Source of the DNA: Pleurotus ostreatus/Saccharomyces cerevisiae fusant
Taxonomy: Eukaryota > Opisthokonta
Reading direction: 5' to 3'
Length of the DNA: 38,839 bases
Assembly (NCBI GenBank): GCA_024196135.1
Contig: JAMQCK010000205.1
Coordinates: 1 to 38,839 of the forward strand
Shown: piece after piece, positions 27,824 through 38,839 of the stretch
Position numbering within the stretch: position 1 is the first letter of the stretch
How the letters are laid out: the number at the start of each line of letters is the position of its first letter
Translations under genes and position numbers: made by a program
Notes under the pieces: generated by a model
Told to the model about the DNA's origin: nothing
The model's input: only the letters and a program-made list of their open reading frames with translations
Database searches by the model: none

Positions 27824-30800
27824 ATGTCGAACACGGAAGGAACAATGAACGCTAGTCAGCAAAGTGGAGCTACCGGGAATCAGCGTAAGCGCAAGTGGAC
27901 GACCCAAATGATGAAAACATGGGTCGCCACAGACCCCTCGCGGACTGCACCAGTAATCCAGCACCGCGACCCAAAAGCTGCAGCGAGGGCCGAGAAGAAG
28001 AAGAAGTGAGTACAATCCGCATTATCTCTACGCACAGACTCATTAGAGTACAGGAGAAAGATCGAGGAAGAGTTCGCTGCAAGGACTTCTTATGGTTATC
28101 GAACGAGTCAACCGCCGCCACCAAGTGCCGACGAGCATAATTCGGATTTGACATACGATCCAGAGCGATACTTCAGCGACCCGTACAGATGTGCGTACGC
28201 AAGAGCGCAGGACCGCCGCGCTATGCTTCCGCCACCAGAAGCTTATGGCGTCGTGAATAACCCGACATCGTCGTGGACTGCCGGCGCGAACAGTCACATG
28301 TTTGATACGCTCATACCATTCGAGAGGGAGAAGACAACGACGTGGGAATGGGATTCAAGTAGTAAGCTGGCCAATGCATATTGACGTCCGACGATAGCTG
28401 ACTTGCGAATAGCCAGGGATCATGAACTGGAGAGCGCGCGCTGGTCGTCTCCCGATGGGAGTGAGAGAGAAGAGCCGCAGTATCTGTCTCCTGGAGAAGA
28501 CGCGGTTGAATTCCCCGATGTCGACGGACATATTCATCTCGGTGCGTATTGTACAAGTGATTTGACATAAACTGAGTGGTACATCGTGAAGGCGCGAGTG
28601 CGAACGATGAACATGCGAATAAAACGATGACGTTTCACGAAGCAAGAGTTGGAGATGCCGGGGAAATTTTGGGGATAAACGCGGGTGGGTTCATTGTACT
28701 CATCTACAATGTTGCAAAAGGTCTACGATACTGATGTCGTTGAAGAGGACTCACCCGAATGCATCCGCGTGCCGACAAACGGAGCAGTGGGACCTCCGGA
28801 TGAGTTTCCAACAACAAGTGAGTGGGCGAGACGACGACGGAAGATGGCGCTTACACCACGTAGGGATGGATGTAGACGAAGTCGGCGCAGAGGCCCCGGT
28901 GAATGAGAGTGAGTCTGGTCACTCCAGCGACGCTTGCCGTCCATGTGGTGCGTATTTCCTTCTAGGATGCAACGGCGAGGCTCTTATAACTCACATCAGG
29001 CAACGCGCCTGAAAGGATAGGACATTGCGCGGACGGAATGCGGCAAGAAGATGGCGAAGTGCAGACGGGTGAGTACGGCGATAGGCTCGAAGCCGAAGAC
29101 ACGTATACTCTAACCACGAATTCCAGCCGCCGCAGATCTCGTACCTGCAGATCTAGCTGAAATCACTGCTGCGTCAAGAACGGCGTACGAGTCCAACGAC
29201 GACGAATCAAGTAAGTAGACTCCATGTGATCGACGAAGTACGCACGACTAATTGGGTGAAGGGCAAGAGTCGCGTGTAAGCATCGAAGACAGCCTCCAAG
29301 CCAGCGCTGTACAGGAACCGGGAGACGTGCAACCCGACGCCGATAGCAGTGCCAACGAAGGAAGAAAGGCTGAAGCACGTAAGAAGCGTATTCAGTCGCA
29401 AATGCCTTAGACTTATGCGCGAACAGAGGCGCATACGAAGCGGAAGACAAACCAGCTGCCACATCGATGGCGCGATGCGGAAGAGGTCGCAGAGCACGAG
29501 GATGAGGACGAGACGCGGAACGATGCCAGCTGCGGAGGTGCGCGACTATGTACGGAGTTTTTGACCCATGCTAACGAGTAAACCCTTGCAGAAACCATCC
29601 CGCAGAATACAAAGGACTTCAACAGCGGGTGGAGAAGATACGGGCCCCAGGGAGAAGATATTTGCGACTACGTCCCCCATTTTGACGACGCGCCCAAGAT
29701 ACGATGGCCGACAGGTGTACTTACCCTGGCGCCTTACATCCCAACAGGAGATCAGCGTAAAGGGATGAAGAACAAATTAAAATGGGTGAGTGGGTTGGAC
29801 GTGCAGACAATACAGAGGCTGCGTGGCTGACGGATAGGGGAGGACCAAACATACACGAATACAGTCGCACGGAGATTCAAGAGCTCCAGAGATCGCCCAG
29901 ATCTTTGTGTTCATGCGATGTTCACGACCGTCGAAGACGCGACAAGACTCATACGTGAATGCATGGCGAAAGGCATTCCGCTCGTTTTCGACGACTATCC
30001 GGACTCTCTTCGTTGGGCATATCCTGCTCGAACCGTAGATGAAGATCCGTTCATGGTTCCTATGCGTTGGTCGGACGATGATGTGCACGGTGTGGTCGGA
30101 GCGTGTCTCGATACGCCTCGCGATTTCCAGGGTACGTGCTACATCCCATTCACGACCAGGAAGTTGACTCCTCGAAGACGCTGCAGTCCGAGAGAGTAAC
30201 GAGCTCGCGCCTTACATCACAGCTACATTGCACGATTTCCACACGTGGCTGAAGGAGCCCGGCGTTGTTCGATGCATATTGGATCTCACCTGCGGGTTTC
30301 CCCAAAGCGACGAGCTGACGAAGTGAGCATTCCTTAGGATATCGTGGTCACAACTGACGCGCGTGTACAGCCGTATTGCAGACAACGTCGTCCAGTCGGT
30401 ATCGCAGACATACGGGAACAAGTACAGCGGCCACTTCACGATTGCCGCTGACATGATGAAGACGCAAGATTGGTTCTTGCTGCACACCAGCGGGTTCCTC
30501 ACCTTCGGCCACATAGACGCCAGCGGCATGGCGACCTCCGCTCAAATTCGGGGCGCGGGCATGAAGGAGTGGATAATCTACAAGGCGACGAAGGTGCCGA
30601 CCCCCAAGCCGACCGACACGCGACGGGCGCGCGAAAAGGCGATGGATGCGCTCGTCACACGTATTTACGAGCTCATCGAAGCGGCGAGCGACGAACGACT
30701 CGACCCAAAGAAGCGCAAGTCGAAGGACTGGGAAGTAGACGGTTGTGTCATCGAGTTGAGGCCAGGGATGAAGTAGTAAGCAGATGCATACGAATAACGC

Positions 30801-31535
30801 ATACACTTGGCTGACGATCCCGTAGCTTTCAGCCTTCGGGGACAGTACATGGCGCCTACACGCCGATTCCGACCGCGGCGGCGGGCAAACACTTCTTCAC
30901 CTACGACGATCTTCATCGTGTCGAGGTCTCGCGCAGGATTCAATTCAAATACCCGGAAACGACGAACCACAACCACAATTGCGGCGTGCAGCTGATGCTC
31001 ATATCGATGGCGGCGGCGACGCCAATGAAAGCCAAAGCAGGTCGAGGCGAGTATGCATGCCTTGCATATATGGGGACACGACGCTAACGACCACACAGTC
31101 TTTTACCGCAAGCCATCGATTGCGATGGCGCTTATGCTCATCCGGCCTTACGACTACATTCGGAACCCAAGAGATGGCGAGGGCGAAGGCGACGAAAACG
31201 CGGAGATGAACGACGACGATGGCGAGTTACAGATGACCGAGCGCCTCCGCTCAGAAAGATGGGCCAAAACAGGCAACGCGTTCGACAGACTCGCCTACAC
31301 GGTAGCCCTGAGGATACTTAACGCGTGTAAGGTGGAGTATCCCGGCGACAAGAAGCGAAAATGGCCGGGGCGAGAATACATATTTGAAGGCAAGAGTTGG
31401 GAGGACCCTGGCCCGACGATAGATATGCGAGCGGTGACATACGACCTTCTTCGAACTCACGTCGACAATCTTCCTCCAGGAAATGGGGATGGTGATTCAT
31501 CGGATAGTGACCTGACGGACTTAGAGGACTTATAG
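27824..31535 (+). CDS. JmjC-like Fe(II)/2-oxoglutarate dioxygenase, 16 exons
   Basis: Sixteen exons close in phase over 2895 nt (964 residues): 27824-28005, 28054-28361, 28413-28541, 28592-28684, 28746-28817, 28864-28908, 29000-29068, 29127-29210, 29262-29378, 29427-29537, 29592-29785, 29843-30131, 30178-30322, 30371-30775, 30826-31040, 31099-31535. The first 450 residues are disordered: basic at the start (KRKWTTQMMKTW), then acidic. The folded part begins near FTTVEDATRLIREC. The JmjC-like cupin has H660-x-D662 (LTFGHIDASGMATSAQ) and H756 (FQPSGTVHGAYTP), a complete iron triad; K in KEWIIYK may help bind 2-oxoglutarate. The C-terminus ends in Ser/Asp repeats (DSDLTDLEDL). JmjC enzymes hydroxylate proteins or demethylate histones; the substrate here is unknown. 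The acceptor at 29842 is the least certain; exon 11 may hold a further 33-nt intron. Confidence 0.75.
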
Positions 31536-33763
31536 ACTACTTACATGGACAACGACTATACTTGCCTTATGATATTCACAAGAAGGACAGACTAATATGA
31601 TATTATGTCCGCTTACAAGACGCAGATAACCCAGGAACAACATAGATGTGTGTCAATCAATGGCCAGTGAAGAACAATGATTGTACCTAAGAGGAGATAA
31701 GCCCATATATGGTAAGTTTTTCAAGGTCGAGAAATAAGGGTGATGAAGATATACGCGGCCAATTCAGACCGGATAATGAAGGATACGGGGTGGAGCGATA
31801 TTGGGAATACACTGTCAGCAAGCAAAAGAAGGATACGATGAGCGTCGCGCCCAGCCGGAAAATCTGGACGACGTCCGATACTTGCTTCTTCAATCACGCT
31901 GTTCCCCTTCCCATTCCTACTTACGCGCCTCGGGAATCAGACGATGGGAAGATAGGGACAAACACTATCGCATTGTATAATTCATTCGAAGTGGAACAAA
32001 GATAAAAACGGGAGCCAATGCAGCGGACGGCCGTCTGCTATAGGGCTGTCCCCTACTGCTGCCGCTACCATCTCTCCCTGGCGCCCATAGGCGCCGTAGC
32101 GCCCTTTCTGCACCATCCTACGATCACTGAGCGGTAATGGCCTCGACTGCATGCGCGGAGAATTCGTCCCGCGAGCTTGAAGCGGGCTCCTATGTGTACC
32201 TTTCCCCCTCCTCACACACGTTAAGGAAGGCATCCTGAAGAGTTTTAAGGCAGGAAGAGCGCCTGGAAGAGCGGGACTAACACAGAAAAAGGAAAGCGGG
32301 GGACAACAGGGAAAGCAACACAGTCCGACGTCGTGGATGAAATCAAGCAGAGATCGACAATCGCGAAGACCGGCCCGAGAAAGCCGTCCCACCATCCACC
32401 AGCGAAGAAGTCAATTGGCGACGATCATCAGCGGAAGTCACTGCAAAGTGAAAGAAGAAGATTCGAAGACATACTACGCACGCTCTAGAATATTTTGAAG
32501 GACTTTGGAGACGAAGAAACAGCGGAAAATTGCCCTGTCGAGAGTTGTGGCTGTGCGTCGGGTGATGGGGCTGTGCTGACGGACATTGCCGAACCCACAC
32601 GTGCACAAGCGACTTCATTAGCTTCACACCGGTCGAAGAAGAGCAGACAAGACCTGGTATATAGCAGGCGCATAGACCCAACAGCACGTCTGAATTTTTC
32701 CAAGGGAGAAGAACGACGATGAAGAAGGACATCGAGGGAACGGCCCTTCGACATCCGGAGATAAGTTTTGATCGACCGCTTGGACGTCTGATCTTGCTGA
32801 CGGTCACCGGTGTAAGACGAGCCTGCAAGCAGGTCTCGTAATCACGACCGGATTGGGTACCCTCGGCCTCCGGGATTCGAGAAAAAGGCCCCCTGCATCA
32901 TCGCGTGCTGTCGGAATGACCCGGGAAACGGCCTAGACGGAGGGTGGAGGTGTTCTGAATCATTGCGCGTGGTGACGACGACAGCCGGGGATATCCCAGA
33001 CGCTGACGTATAGAGGAAGGAGGGGGCGGGCAACGGCGTGCCGAACGCTGCGCTCATCGCCTGCGCTGAGGTGATCCACGAGACGCGACGGAGGGAAACT
33101 AGCTCACCGACACTGACGACGCTTGCCCGCCTTCGCCTTCGAGGTCGCGTCGGGAGCAAGGAAAAGGGGGCGGGGCGTCAGGGTAACATCGCGATCTATG
33201 CCTTCGTTGAGTACGGTGCAGCTGGCGGTGAGAAAGAGCGCAGACTCACCGAGATGAGCACGCCAGTGAGACCGTCCTGTTGTTCCCCCTCACAGAGACG
33301 GCTTGCAGCCCTGCCGTTGTCGGAGGTCGTACGGCGGCCCGCTCCAACCCGAACGCCGTCGAGCGGTCTCTCGAGCACGTCAAGACAAGCAAGCATGAAT
33401 GATAGGGTCGTGCTCACTACATACCACAACGCCCGGAGGGCTTGACGCACCGAGTCAGGGAGGTCGGGAGTAGCGGAAATGGTCGACCACGTCTTCCGGC
33501 CTCAAGCTGCAAGTCTGCTGAGCGCACATCGAGGCGCAGAAGCTGAGGGTGGCGTCGACGCTGATGATGGTGAGATGAGATCGGCAGTCGCGAGTTGTGA
33601 CGGTGGACGTGATGGCCTAGAGCACGCCCGGTCAGTGTGGCGCGACGTCGGAAATCCAGCCCGTCCTTACCTGGCGAGCAAGGGGCAGACAGAGACGTGC
33701 AGTGCTATCACTGTCCAATGAGTTGGGAAGCACAGTAGATAAATAGAGAATCGATAGACATAC
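31536..33763. other. No supported gene
   Basis: Intermediate GC with many short frames on both strands and no domain I recognise. A splice-like intron on the minus strand (about 33616-33670: GTAAGG, CACTGAC branch, CTCTAG) suggests part of an unresolved gene, but flanking frames do not make a coherent protein. No RNA gene recognised. Confidence 0.4.
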
Positions 33764-34041
33764 CCAAGGAGCATTAAAGTCGACAAGTGCGTTTGGTGTC
33801 GATTGATGGTGCGCGTTGCAAGAAGGCTGCGAAAGCGATCAGTAAAAGTGTAGATCGCTCGTAGGAATGCAAGCGGGCGCTTCAATGAGTCGTAGAGCGT
33901 CTGAATAAGGAGCAGATGAGTATGACAAGTAATAGTGATTGAGAAAGGCGGACTTACTAGTCAATGCCAAAGGGGCTGTTTGACCTGAAGGAAAGAGGTT
34001 GTAAGACTCAGAACAAGAAAAAGGTTAGGGGACTCAAACAT
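33764..34041 (-). other. Possible start of a minus-strand gene, unresolved
   Basis: An ATG at 34041 lies about 105 bp downstream of a TATA box and opens MFESPNLFLVLSLTTSFLQ, which stops at TGA (33963-33961). Three bases later a good donor (GTAAGT at 33957) and acceptor (CTTATTCAG) frame a 57-nt intron. The next exon-like stretch, 33900-33764, is open (LYDSLKRPLAFLRAIYTFTD) and ends at a GTATGT donor. The stop before the donor means exon 1 and exon 2 do not join in phase. It could be a transcribed non-coding or decayed gene. Confidence 0.3.
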
Positions 34042-34144
34042 GACGAGAGTAAGAAAGTATTGAGGAAGAGATGTCGAAGAGAAGGGAAGGTAGGAAAGTG
34101 TGAGGAAGGGAGTGGATTGCTGATTGGAGCGGTCAGATGCCCTA

Positions 34145-34153
34145 CCTTTTATA
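34145..34153 (-). promoter_or_regulatory. TATA box (TATAAAAGG)
   Basis: Consensus TATAAAAGG on the minus strand. Transcription would start about 30 bp further, near 34115, in a C/T-rich leader, giving a short 5' UTR before the ATG at 34041. Confidence 0.5.
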
Positions 34154-34188
34154 CCTCGCAAACGGCCCAGCACCGTGCCCAGTCGCCG

Positions 34189-34279
34189 CCCAATCTTCCA
34201 GAACGGAGTCGCATATTTCCGGATCAGACCTCGGCGGTCCGCGACCGGGACCCGCCCACCAAAAAGTCGGAAGATTGGG
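34189..34279. repeat. 11-bp perfect inverted repeat
   Basis: CCCAATCTTCC (34189-34199) and GGAAGATTGGG (34269-34279) are exact inverted copies 69 bp apart, just upstream of the TATA box at 34145 (minus direction). They could be paired binding sites or a long hairpin. Confidence 0.6.
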
Positions 34280-34910
34280 GGGATGCGCGGAGAGCGCGCA
34301 TTCAACCTTCCGCCGCTCCCCTGCGCGAATGTCGTCCAGAGCGCGCAGAAAATGCGTCGAGACTTACTCACCCGGGCTTGGGATGCCGCGCACGTGGTCC
34401 CCGGCGGGGAAGTACGGGGGCTCATGGGATCTGGCGCGCAAGTTGCTGGGTATTGTATCGCGTCTACTTGACCGCATCCGCTGAGCAGCAGCGTCAGTAT
34501 GGTCGAAGAGAGCGCACTGGACGTCACGCGACACGTGGCAGTGCTGACGTGGCGCGGGTGCGACGCACCAAAGACTGGGAAAGAGTCGAACTCGCTGCCA
34601 TCACGTCGTTTCTCCATTTAGCAGGCTTTGAGCTGCACGGAGGGAGGCGCGCCAAAAGCCCGTCCTCCTCACTGACTCGCTACCTCAAGGCTCCGGTAGC
34701 GACGCGCGCGGCACGTGTATGCGCCAATGTCAAGATGGTTGTCGGTCCTCGGTGAGGGGAAAATGGGGGCTGGTCCATTCTTCTCGCCAAGGTGAGGATA
34801 GCAGAGTGGGCGCGGACGCGCCGAGGCCGCCGCCGGCGCGCATCAGCCTTCAAAGCTTCTGATCCAATATTTAAGTGTCTAGAGCGTCGAGTTTGGAAGG
34901 AGCCACGTAC

Positions 34911-35006
34911 CGTGAAGCGAAGGAAGTCGTAGGGAAGCGGAATGGCGGCGAGCGGATATTCGCCGGATTGGACGCGAGGGTCGAGCCCGGGGAGCGTCGT
35001 GATGCA
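34911..35006 (-). CDS. Orphan internal exon, unknown protein
   Basis: A 96-nt stretch on the minus strand between an acceptor (GTCGTTAG) and a GTACGT donor reads LDPRVQSGEYPLAAIPLPYD followed by FLRFT, which looks like real protein and is exactly 32 codons. No partner exons are identifiable on either side, so it may be a gene fragment. Family not recognised. Confidence 0.35.
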
Positions 35007-36440
35007 CTAACGACTGTTAGATAGTGTAGCCGAATTGACGTACAGGGGGATAGGCGTCGTGTATAGCACACGTTCGCGATGGGGAAGATGCGAGTGGACG
35101 AGGAGACGATGTGTATTGCGAGCTGGCTATTGCGCCGAGAGCACCCAAACGTCCTACATCACATCTATACGACTCGCAGACAATTTATCTGTGTTTATCC
35201 AGTCAGCGAAGGTCTATGCGGTGAATGCAAAAACGTACCAAAAGCGACGCCACATATTCTAACCGACCTTCCCGACGTCCTACAGACCTCAATGCGCCGC
35301 GGATGCGAGTCGCATTCGCATGAAGCGGCTCTCCAAGGTCCCCCCCTTCAATCTCTTGAGGTCAGCTTTCACCACCCAAGTGACGACTGACCGAGGATAT
35401 TCGGGTCGGATGTGCATACATCTTGCTTCGACGCTCAATTACGATAAGAGCGGACGGGTTCCTTGTCCATCGACACCAAGTGGACCTTCGAACATGCTTC
35501 AGATATGCGCCTGGGACATGTCTGGACCCATCGTGGGTGCTGGGGGTTATGGGGAATAGGTGCCGCAGGCTGAGATCGCGTCGTGAAGCGGTAGCCGTGT
35601 TGTTCAAGAAGTTCCCAAGGATCTCGTTATGCTGTCTGTTCCGTTAGCTGGAGATGAGAGGGGGGTCTCCTGACGACGAGGATGCCGTTGTCGAAAGTAC
35701 GGGGGGCGATGGCGATGAGCGCAGAACGCAAGAGGCGGGGCGGGGGAAGTGCGGTCGGGAATTGCCGACGACCGGCGGGGCGGGGCGGAAGCCGGTAAGC
35801 GCCCGGCGCTTAAGGCGCGCTCCATGTTCTCCGCCGTCACCATCGTTGCCCGTGTCTGCGCGCTGCCCCGTCGACCGCCTCCCCGCTGAGCAGGTGCCTT
35901 CTGAGATGTCGTGGGGCCGCTCTTCTCTATTCAATCGGACTTCACTGCGCCATCAATGTTGCTCATTGTACATTGAGACAACCTCGCGGGACAAGCCCTC
36001 CAGCGACGACCTCTGCGTTGGGCATCGCGCTGCGCAAAACACGTGTATTGGCAAGAACAAGATCGCCTCAACTCAGGCACCCGCGCGGAGTGGCCTAGGC
36101 AAATTCCCCGCGCGGGAATAAATGTCGATTTGTTGACTCCGACGGGCTTCTCGTCAAAACCTTCCGACTTTGGTGGGTTTTCCCGTCTTTCCGCGACCAT
36201 GAACGCCCGGAATTCGAGTCTTCGATCGCTCTCGTGCGCTCTCGGACCGCTGACCGCCCGTCTCGCCGCCCGACTTCTCCGTTCGTGGCCTTCCTCTCAT
36301 GTCTTCTCGTCGTTGGCGTCGAGCTCAGAGCGCTTCCGCTCAGCTCTTACGCTTCCTCATTGCCGCACGCCACAAGACTCAACGCTCCGCCTTTGAACAC
36401 CTGCAACTTCTTACGTCCAGACCGCTGTAGTCGATGAGTA
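35007..36440. other. No supported gene
   Basis: Short frames on both strands without domains. A near-perfect palindrome, ATTCCC-CGCGC-GGGAAT, lies at 36103-36119. Nothing else of note. Confidence 0.4.
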
Positions 36441-37791
36441 CAAGAATCTTCGCCCGGCGAGCGGGCACATACGGTACGTGTTAAGATCCACCCCACCAGA
36501 ACTCCGCGCTGACACTGCTCTAGACCGTCTTCCTGTCATCAAGTCTTTCCCCCGCCGCTGTTTGAGTCCTTCGAAAGCGCCGAAACTCGGTCTCATCGCC
36601 GCAAGTCGGATGCAGCGCTGGGGCAGTGGATCGTTGTCCGCCAAGCGATGATATACGGTGCGTTATACGACTCTCGTGATCTACTCCAAGTCTTACAAGT
36701 GACCAGATCACGACGACTCGGATGATTTGCTGGAAGACTCGCGGCCCAGTTCTCCGTTCGCCGACCTCCGGCCTCGCCACCCCACGACTCGCAGGGCTGG
36801 CTACAAACGAACAGTGCCCCACGTCGCACCCTCGTCCTCACCAGGCACCAATCAAGCGCTGAAGCAGTGCATTTTCTTCCGCCGAGCGAGGATATACCGT
36901 GCGTAACCTGCTTCTCATGCGAGAGCCGAAGGCCGACAAAGCTCCAGAACCTCGCGACAGTCAACGCACGTTCGGAAATCAAGACGCAGACCCCTGAGGC
37001 CTGCGCTCTCGCTCAACAACTCGCTCACGCCGTCACCGACTCGGCAGCACCGTCTTTATCGCGCCAACTTGATTGGCAGCTCGCCAGCGCTATCTGCAAG
37101 TCGTCCACCCCCTCAGCATCGCTCGACATGTCGTGCAAGCTCAATGACTTCAGCTTCACCTTGATGACTCTCCCGCGACTCCAGCTTCACCTCAATCACT
37201 CCCCGTTGACTCCCGCGTGTCGGATACAGTCCCGATGCTCTCCCGTCGATTGAAGCGCTGAAGCAATAGAAATTCGTCCGCCGAGCGGGGCATTGAGGTG
37301 CGTGATCTGCTCCCTGCTCGTAAGTCGAAGACTCACTCCTCGTCTTTCCCTTCAGTCTGCGGCCCACGCCTTCGCCTTCGCTCTCAAGTTCGACTATGAC
37401 CCTTGCTCTCGCTCTCGAGCGCGACCTTCACCTTTGTCTTTGCTCCCAAGCACGCTCTTCGACTTCGCCTTCCAGCCTTGCTTCCTCTTCCACTCCCAAG
37501 CTCATCATCTACCCTCGCTTGTCGTGCGACCCCTCTTCAAACCTGCCTCGCCTCAAGCTTTCAGCACTCATCCCGAGCTGTCCGGCGCTCACCTGAAGCT
37601 TCCAGCACCCACCCCAAGCTATCCAGCGCTCTCTCAAGATTCCCGGCACTCTCCTCCGCCTCCTTAAGCTCCCCTTCACTTCCCGTTGCCTCCCAAACGA
37701 TATCACGGCACTCGAAGCCCCCTGAGTGATCCATGAAGCTCTCCAATCAATATAGCAATAACTCTTTGTCCGCCGAGCGAGGTAATGCGGT
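36441..37791. repeat. Second degenerate repeat array, about five copies
   Basis: A core related to TCCGCCGAGCGAGGATATAC on the plus strand, mostly followed by GTGCGT or GTACGT, recurs near 36450, 36636, 36878, 37277 and 37768, with growing spacing (about 184, 241, 399, 492 bp). Copies 2-4 also share GCGCTGRRGCAGT upstream. On the minus strand the copies read as related peptides: THRISSLGGQRSTAPAL, THGISSLGGRKCTASAL, THLNAPLGGRISIASAL, RITSLGGQRVIAILIGE and TYRMCPLAGRRFLYSS. So the coding sense was probably minus. Splice-like junctions occur but phases do not close. It is unrelated in motif to the left array but has the same style of tandem exon-sized duplication. Confidence 0.5.
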
Positions 37792-38735
37792 CTGGGCTGC
37801 CTTACTTACCCGAGATCTTCTTGACTATTCAGACAGGGCCTCGAGCGCTTTGCTGACCCTCAAGTGTGTTGCTGACCCTCGGGCACGTTGGTGGCCCCTC
37901 GAACGTGCTTGAGCGCTTCCCTGACCTCTCGAATACCTTCCTACCTTCTCAAGCGCTTCCTCACTGCTTCGCTCTTGCTGTATTGTCTTCTATACTGTAT
38001 TATCCTTCATGTCATGATATGTGCTATGCAATATGACCTTGTCTGTTCAACTTGCTTGTCAAGCTTGCTCTGAACTCACTTGCCAAGCTCGTTCTCTCAA
38101 CTTGCTCGGTCTTGACTTGTTTGATCTCTACTTGCTCGTCACTGACTTTGTGGCAACTCAACGAGTCTCGAATCTGCTCTTAATTTTGACTTCTGTTTCG
38201 CAATCACTTCGATGCCAACATGCTTGCCTCGACCCTTGCCCAAGTCTTGAACATGTTTACTATCTTGACATCTGCCCTATGGTCTTCTCACCACCATCTC
38301 AGTCTTCTCATCTCCATTTCGGTCTTTTCACCTCCGTCTTGATCTTCTCGCCTCTGACTTGATCTCCTCAGCCCCTCGGCTGCTTCTTGACCATCCTCAT
38401 AGTCTTGACCTTGGCTGATCTCGCCCGTCTCACCAGCGGACTTCTTGACTCACCCTCGACATCCAGACTCACCCTCGACCTTGTACACTTGCACCCTACC
38501 TCGTACTCATTGTGTGCACTGTAGCATGTAGCATAAGAATAGACTAGGTCTAGAGAGGGCCAGCGCTTCGCGTGGCGTGCGGTGGGGTAGTCTAGTCGGG
38601 GGAGTTATTCTCGATCTGTGGTTCGCACCGGTAAGACGAATGATGATGTCATCACTGTTAATGCTCACGCGAAGGGCGTCTGATGTACAGTATGATCGCT
38701 CATTTACTTTCGTATGTAGAATCGTCGCTAACTGC
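37792..38735. other. C/T-rich, low-complexity sequence; no gene seen
   Basis: Strongly pyrimidine-biased on the plus strand with scattered CTTGCTCG, CTTGACTT and GACTCACCCTCGAC repeats (the last twice near 38450-38480). Frames here are low-complexity Ser/Leu. It may be the 5' leader or long intron of a gene, or spacer. Confidence 0.4.
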
Positions 38736-38839
38736 CTAATCATCATCCATCCTCTGATCCAGCTCCTCTTGCATGACCAGCATCTCACCGGCGTGGTCGT
38801 TGACGTAGTCGACGACCTGGTTTAGAAGCGGACGCAGGC
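38736..38839 (-). CDS. 3' end of an unknown gene (partial)
   Basis: From the window edge the minus strand is open for 34 codons, reading NQVVDYVNDHAGEMLVMQEE and LDQRMDDD, then TAG at 38738-38736. The heptad-like spacing of V, M and L suggests the end of a coiled coil or helical protein. Too little is present to name a family; the rest lies beyond the window. Confidence 0.4.
   Translation of the reverse strand, partial: LRPLLNQVVDYVNDHAGEMLVMQEELDQRMDDD

Noticed and set aside
33964..34755. Plus-strand frame of 263 codons
   Set aside because: Overlaps a minus-strand TATA box and leader; Arg-rich shadow composition, no domain.
35654..36121. 155-codon plus-strand frame
   Set aside because: GC-rich, Ser/Arg/Pro composition with no recognisable domain; an equally long minus-strand frame overlaps it, so neither is supported.
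37293..37729. Ser/Pro/Leu-rich plus-strand frames
   Set aside because: They arise from C/T-rich low-complexity sequence in more than one frame, so openness is not evidence of coding.

Overview
The window looks like genomic DNA of an agaricomycete (mushroom-forming basidiomycete). The recognisable genes are broken by many introns of about 45-70 nt with GTRNGT donors, CTRAC-type branch sites and YAG acceptors. The recognisable families also fit: an ELG1/ATAD5-like checkpoint ATPase, a fungal Helitron, F-box/nucleotidyltransferase-like proteins and a TET/JBP-type dioxygenase. All splice models were made by eye; I state where reading phase closes and where it does not.

Layout. 1-932 (+): 3' end of an ELG1/ATAD5-like clamp-loader ATPase. 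1056-1545 (+): decayed ferric reductase pseudogene. 1782-5690 (-): an unusual run of short tandemly duplicated exon-like units, about 130 bp apart, many with branch point, acceptor, 50-80 nt exon and donor. 5906-7602 (-): a complete five-exon gene for an F-box plus nucleotidyltransferase-like protein. 8186-16678 (-): a very large intact Helitron ORF (HUH Rep, PIF1 helicase, C-terminal cysteine-peptidase-like domain). 17762 to about 22540 (-): one many-exon gene of unknown function rich in disordered acidic sequence. 22617-23873 (+): six-exon 330-residue unknown protein. 24326-25821 (+): TET/JBP-family Fe(II)/2-oxoglutarate dioxygenase. 26003-27286 (-): DEDDy 3'-5' exonuclease with a C-terminal membrane segment. 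27824-31535 (+): sixteen-exon JmjC-like dioxygenase. 31536-38735: mostly no supportable gene, with a second degenerate repeat array (36441-37791) and C/T-rich sequence. 38736-38839 (-): 3' end of another gene.

How they may work together. The most suggestive block is 22.6-31.5 kb: a TET/JBP DNA-base oxygenase, an exonuclease and a JmjC dioxygenase side by side, next to a Helitron and gene families that seem lineage-specific. Fungal TET/JBP genes are known to have expanded together with DNA transposons (KDZ class). No KDZ transposase was found here, so a functional link between these neighbours is inference. The two features that fit no standard category best are the tandem mini-exon array at the left and the JmjC gene's run of eight consecutive symmetrical phase-1 exons.
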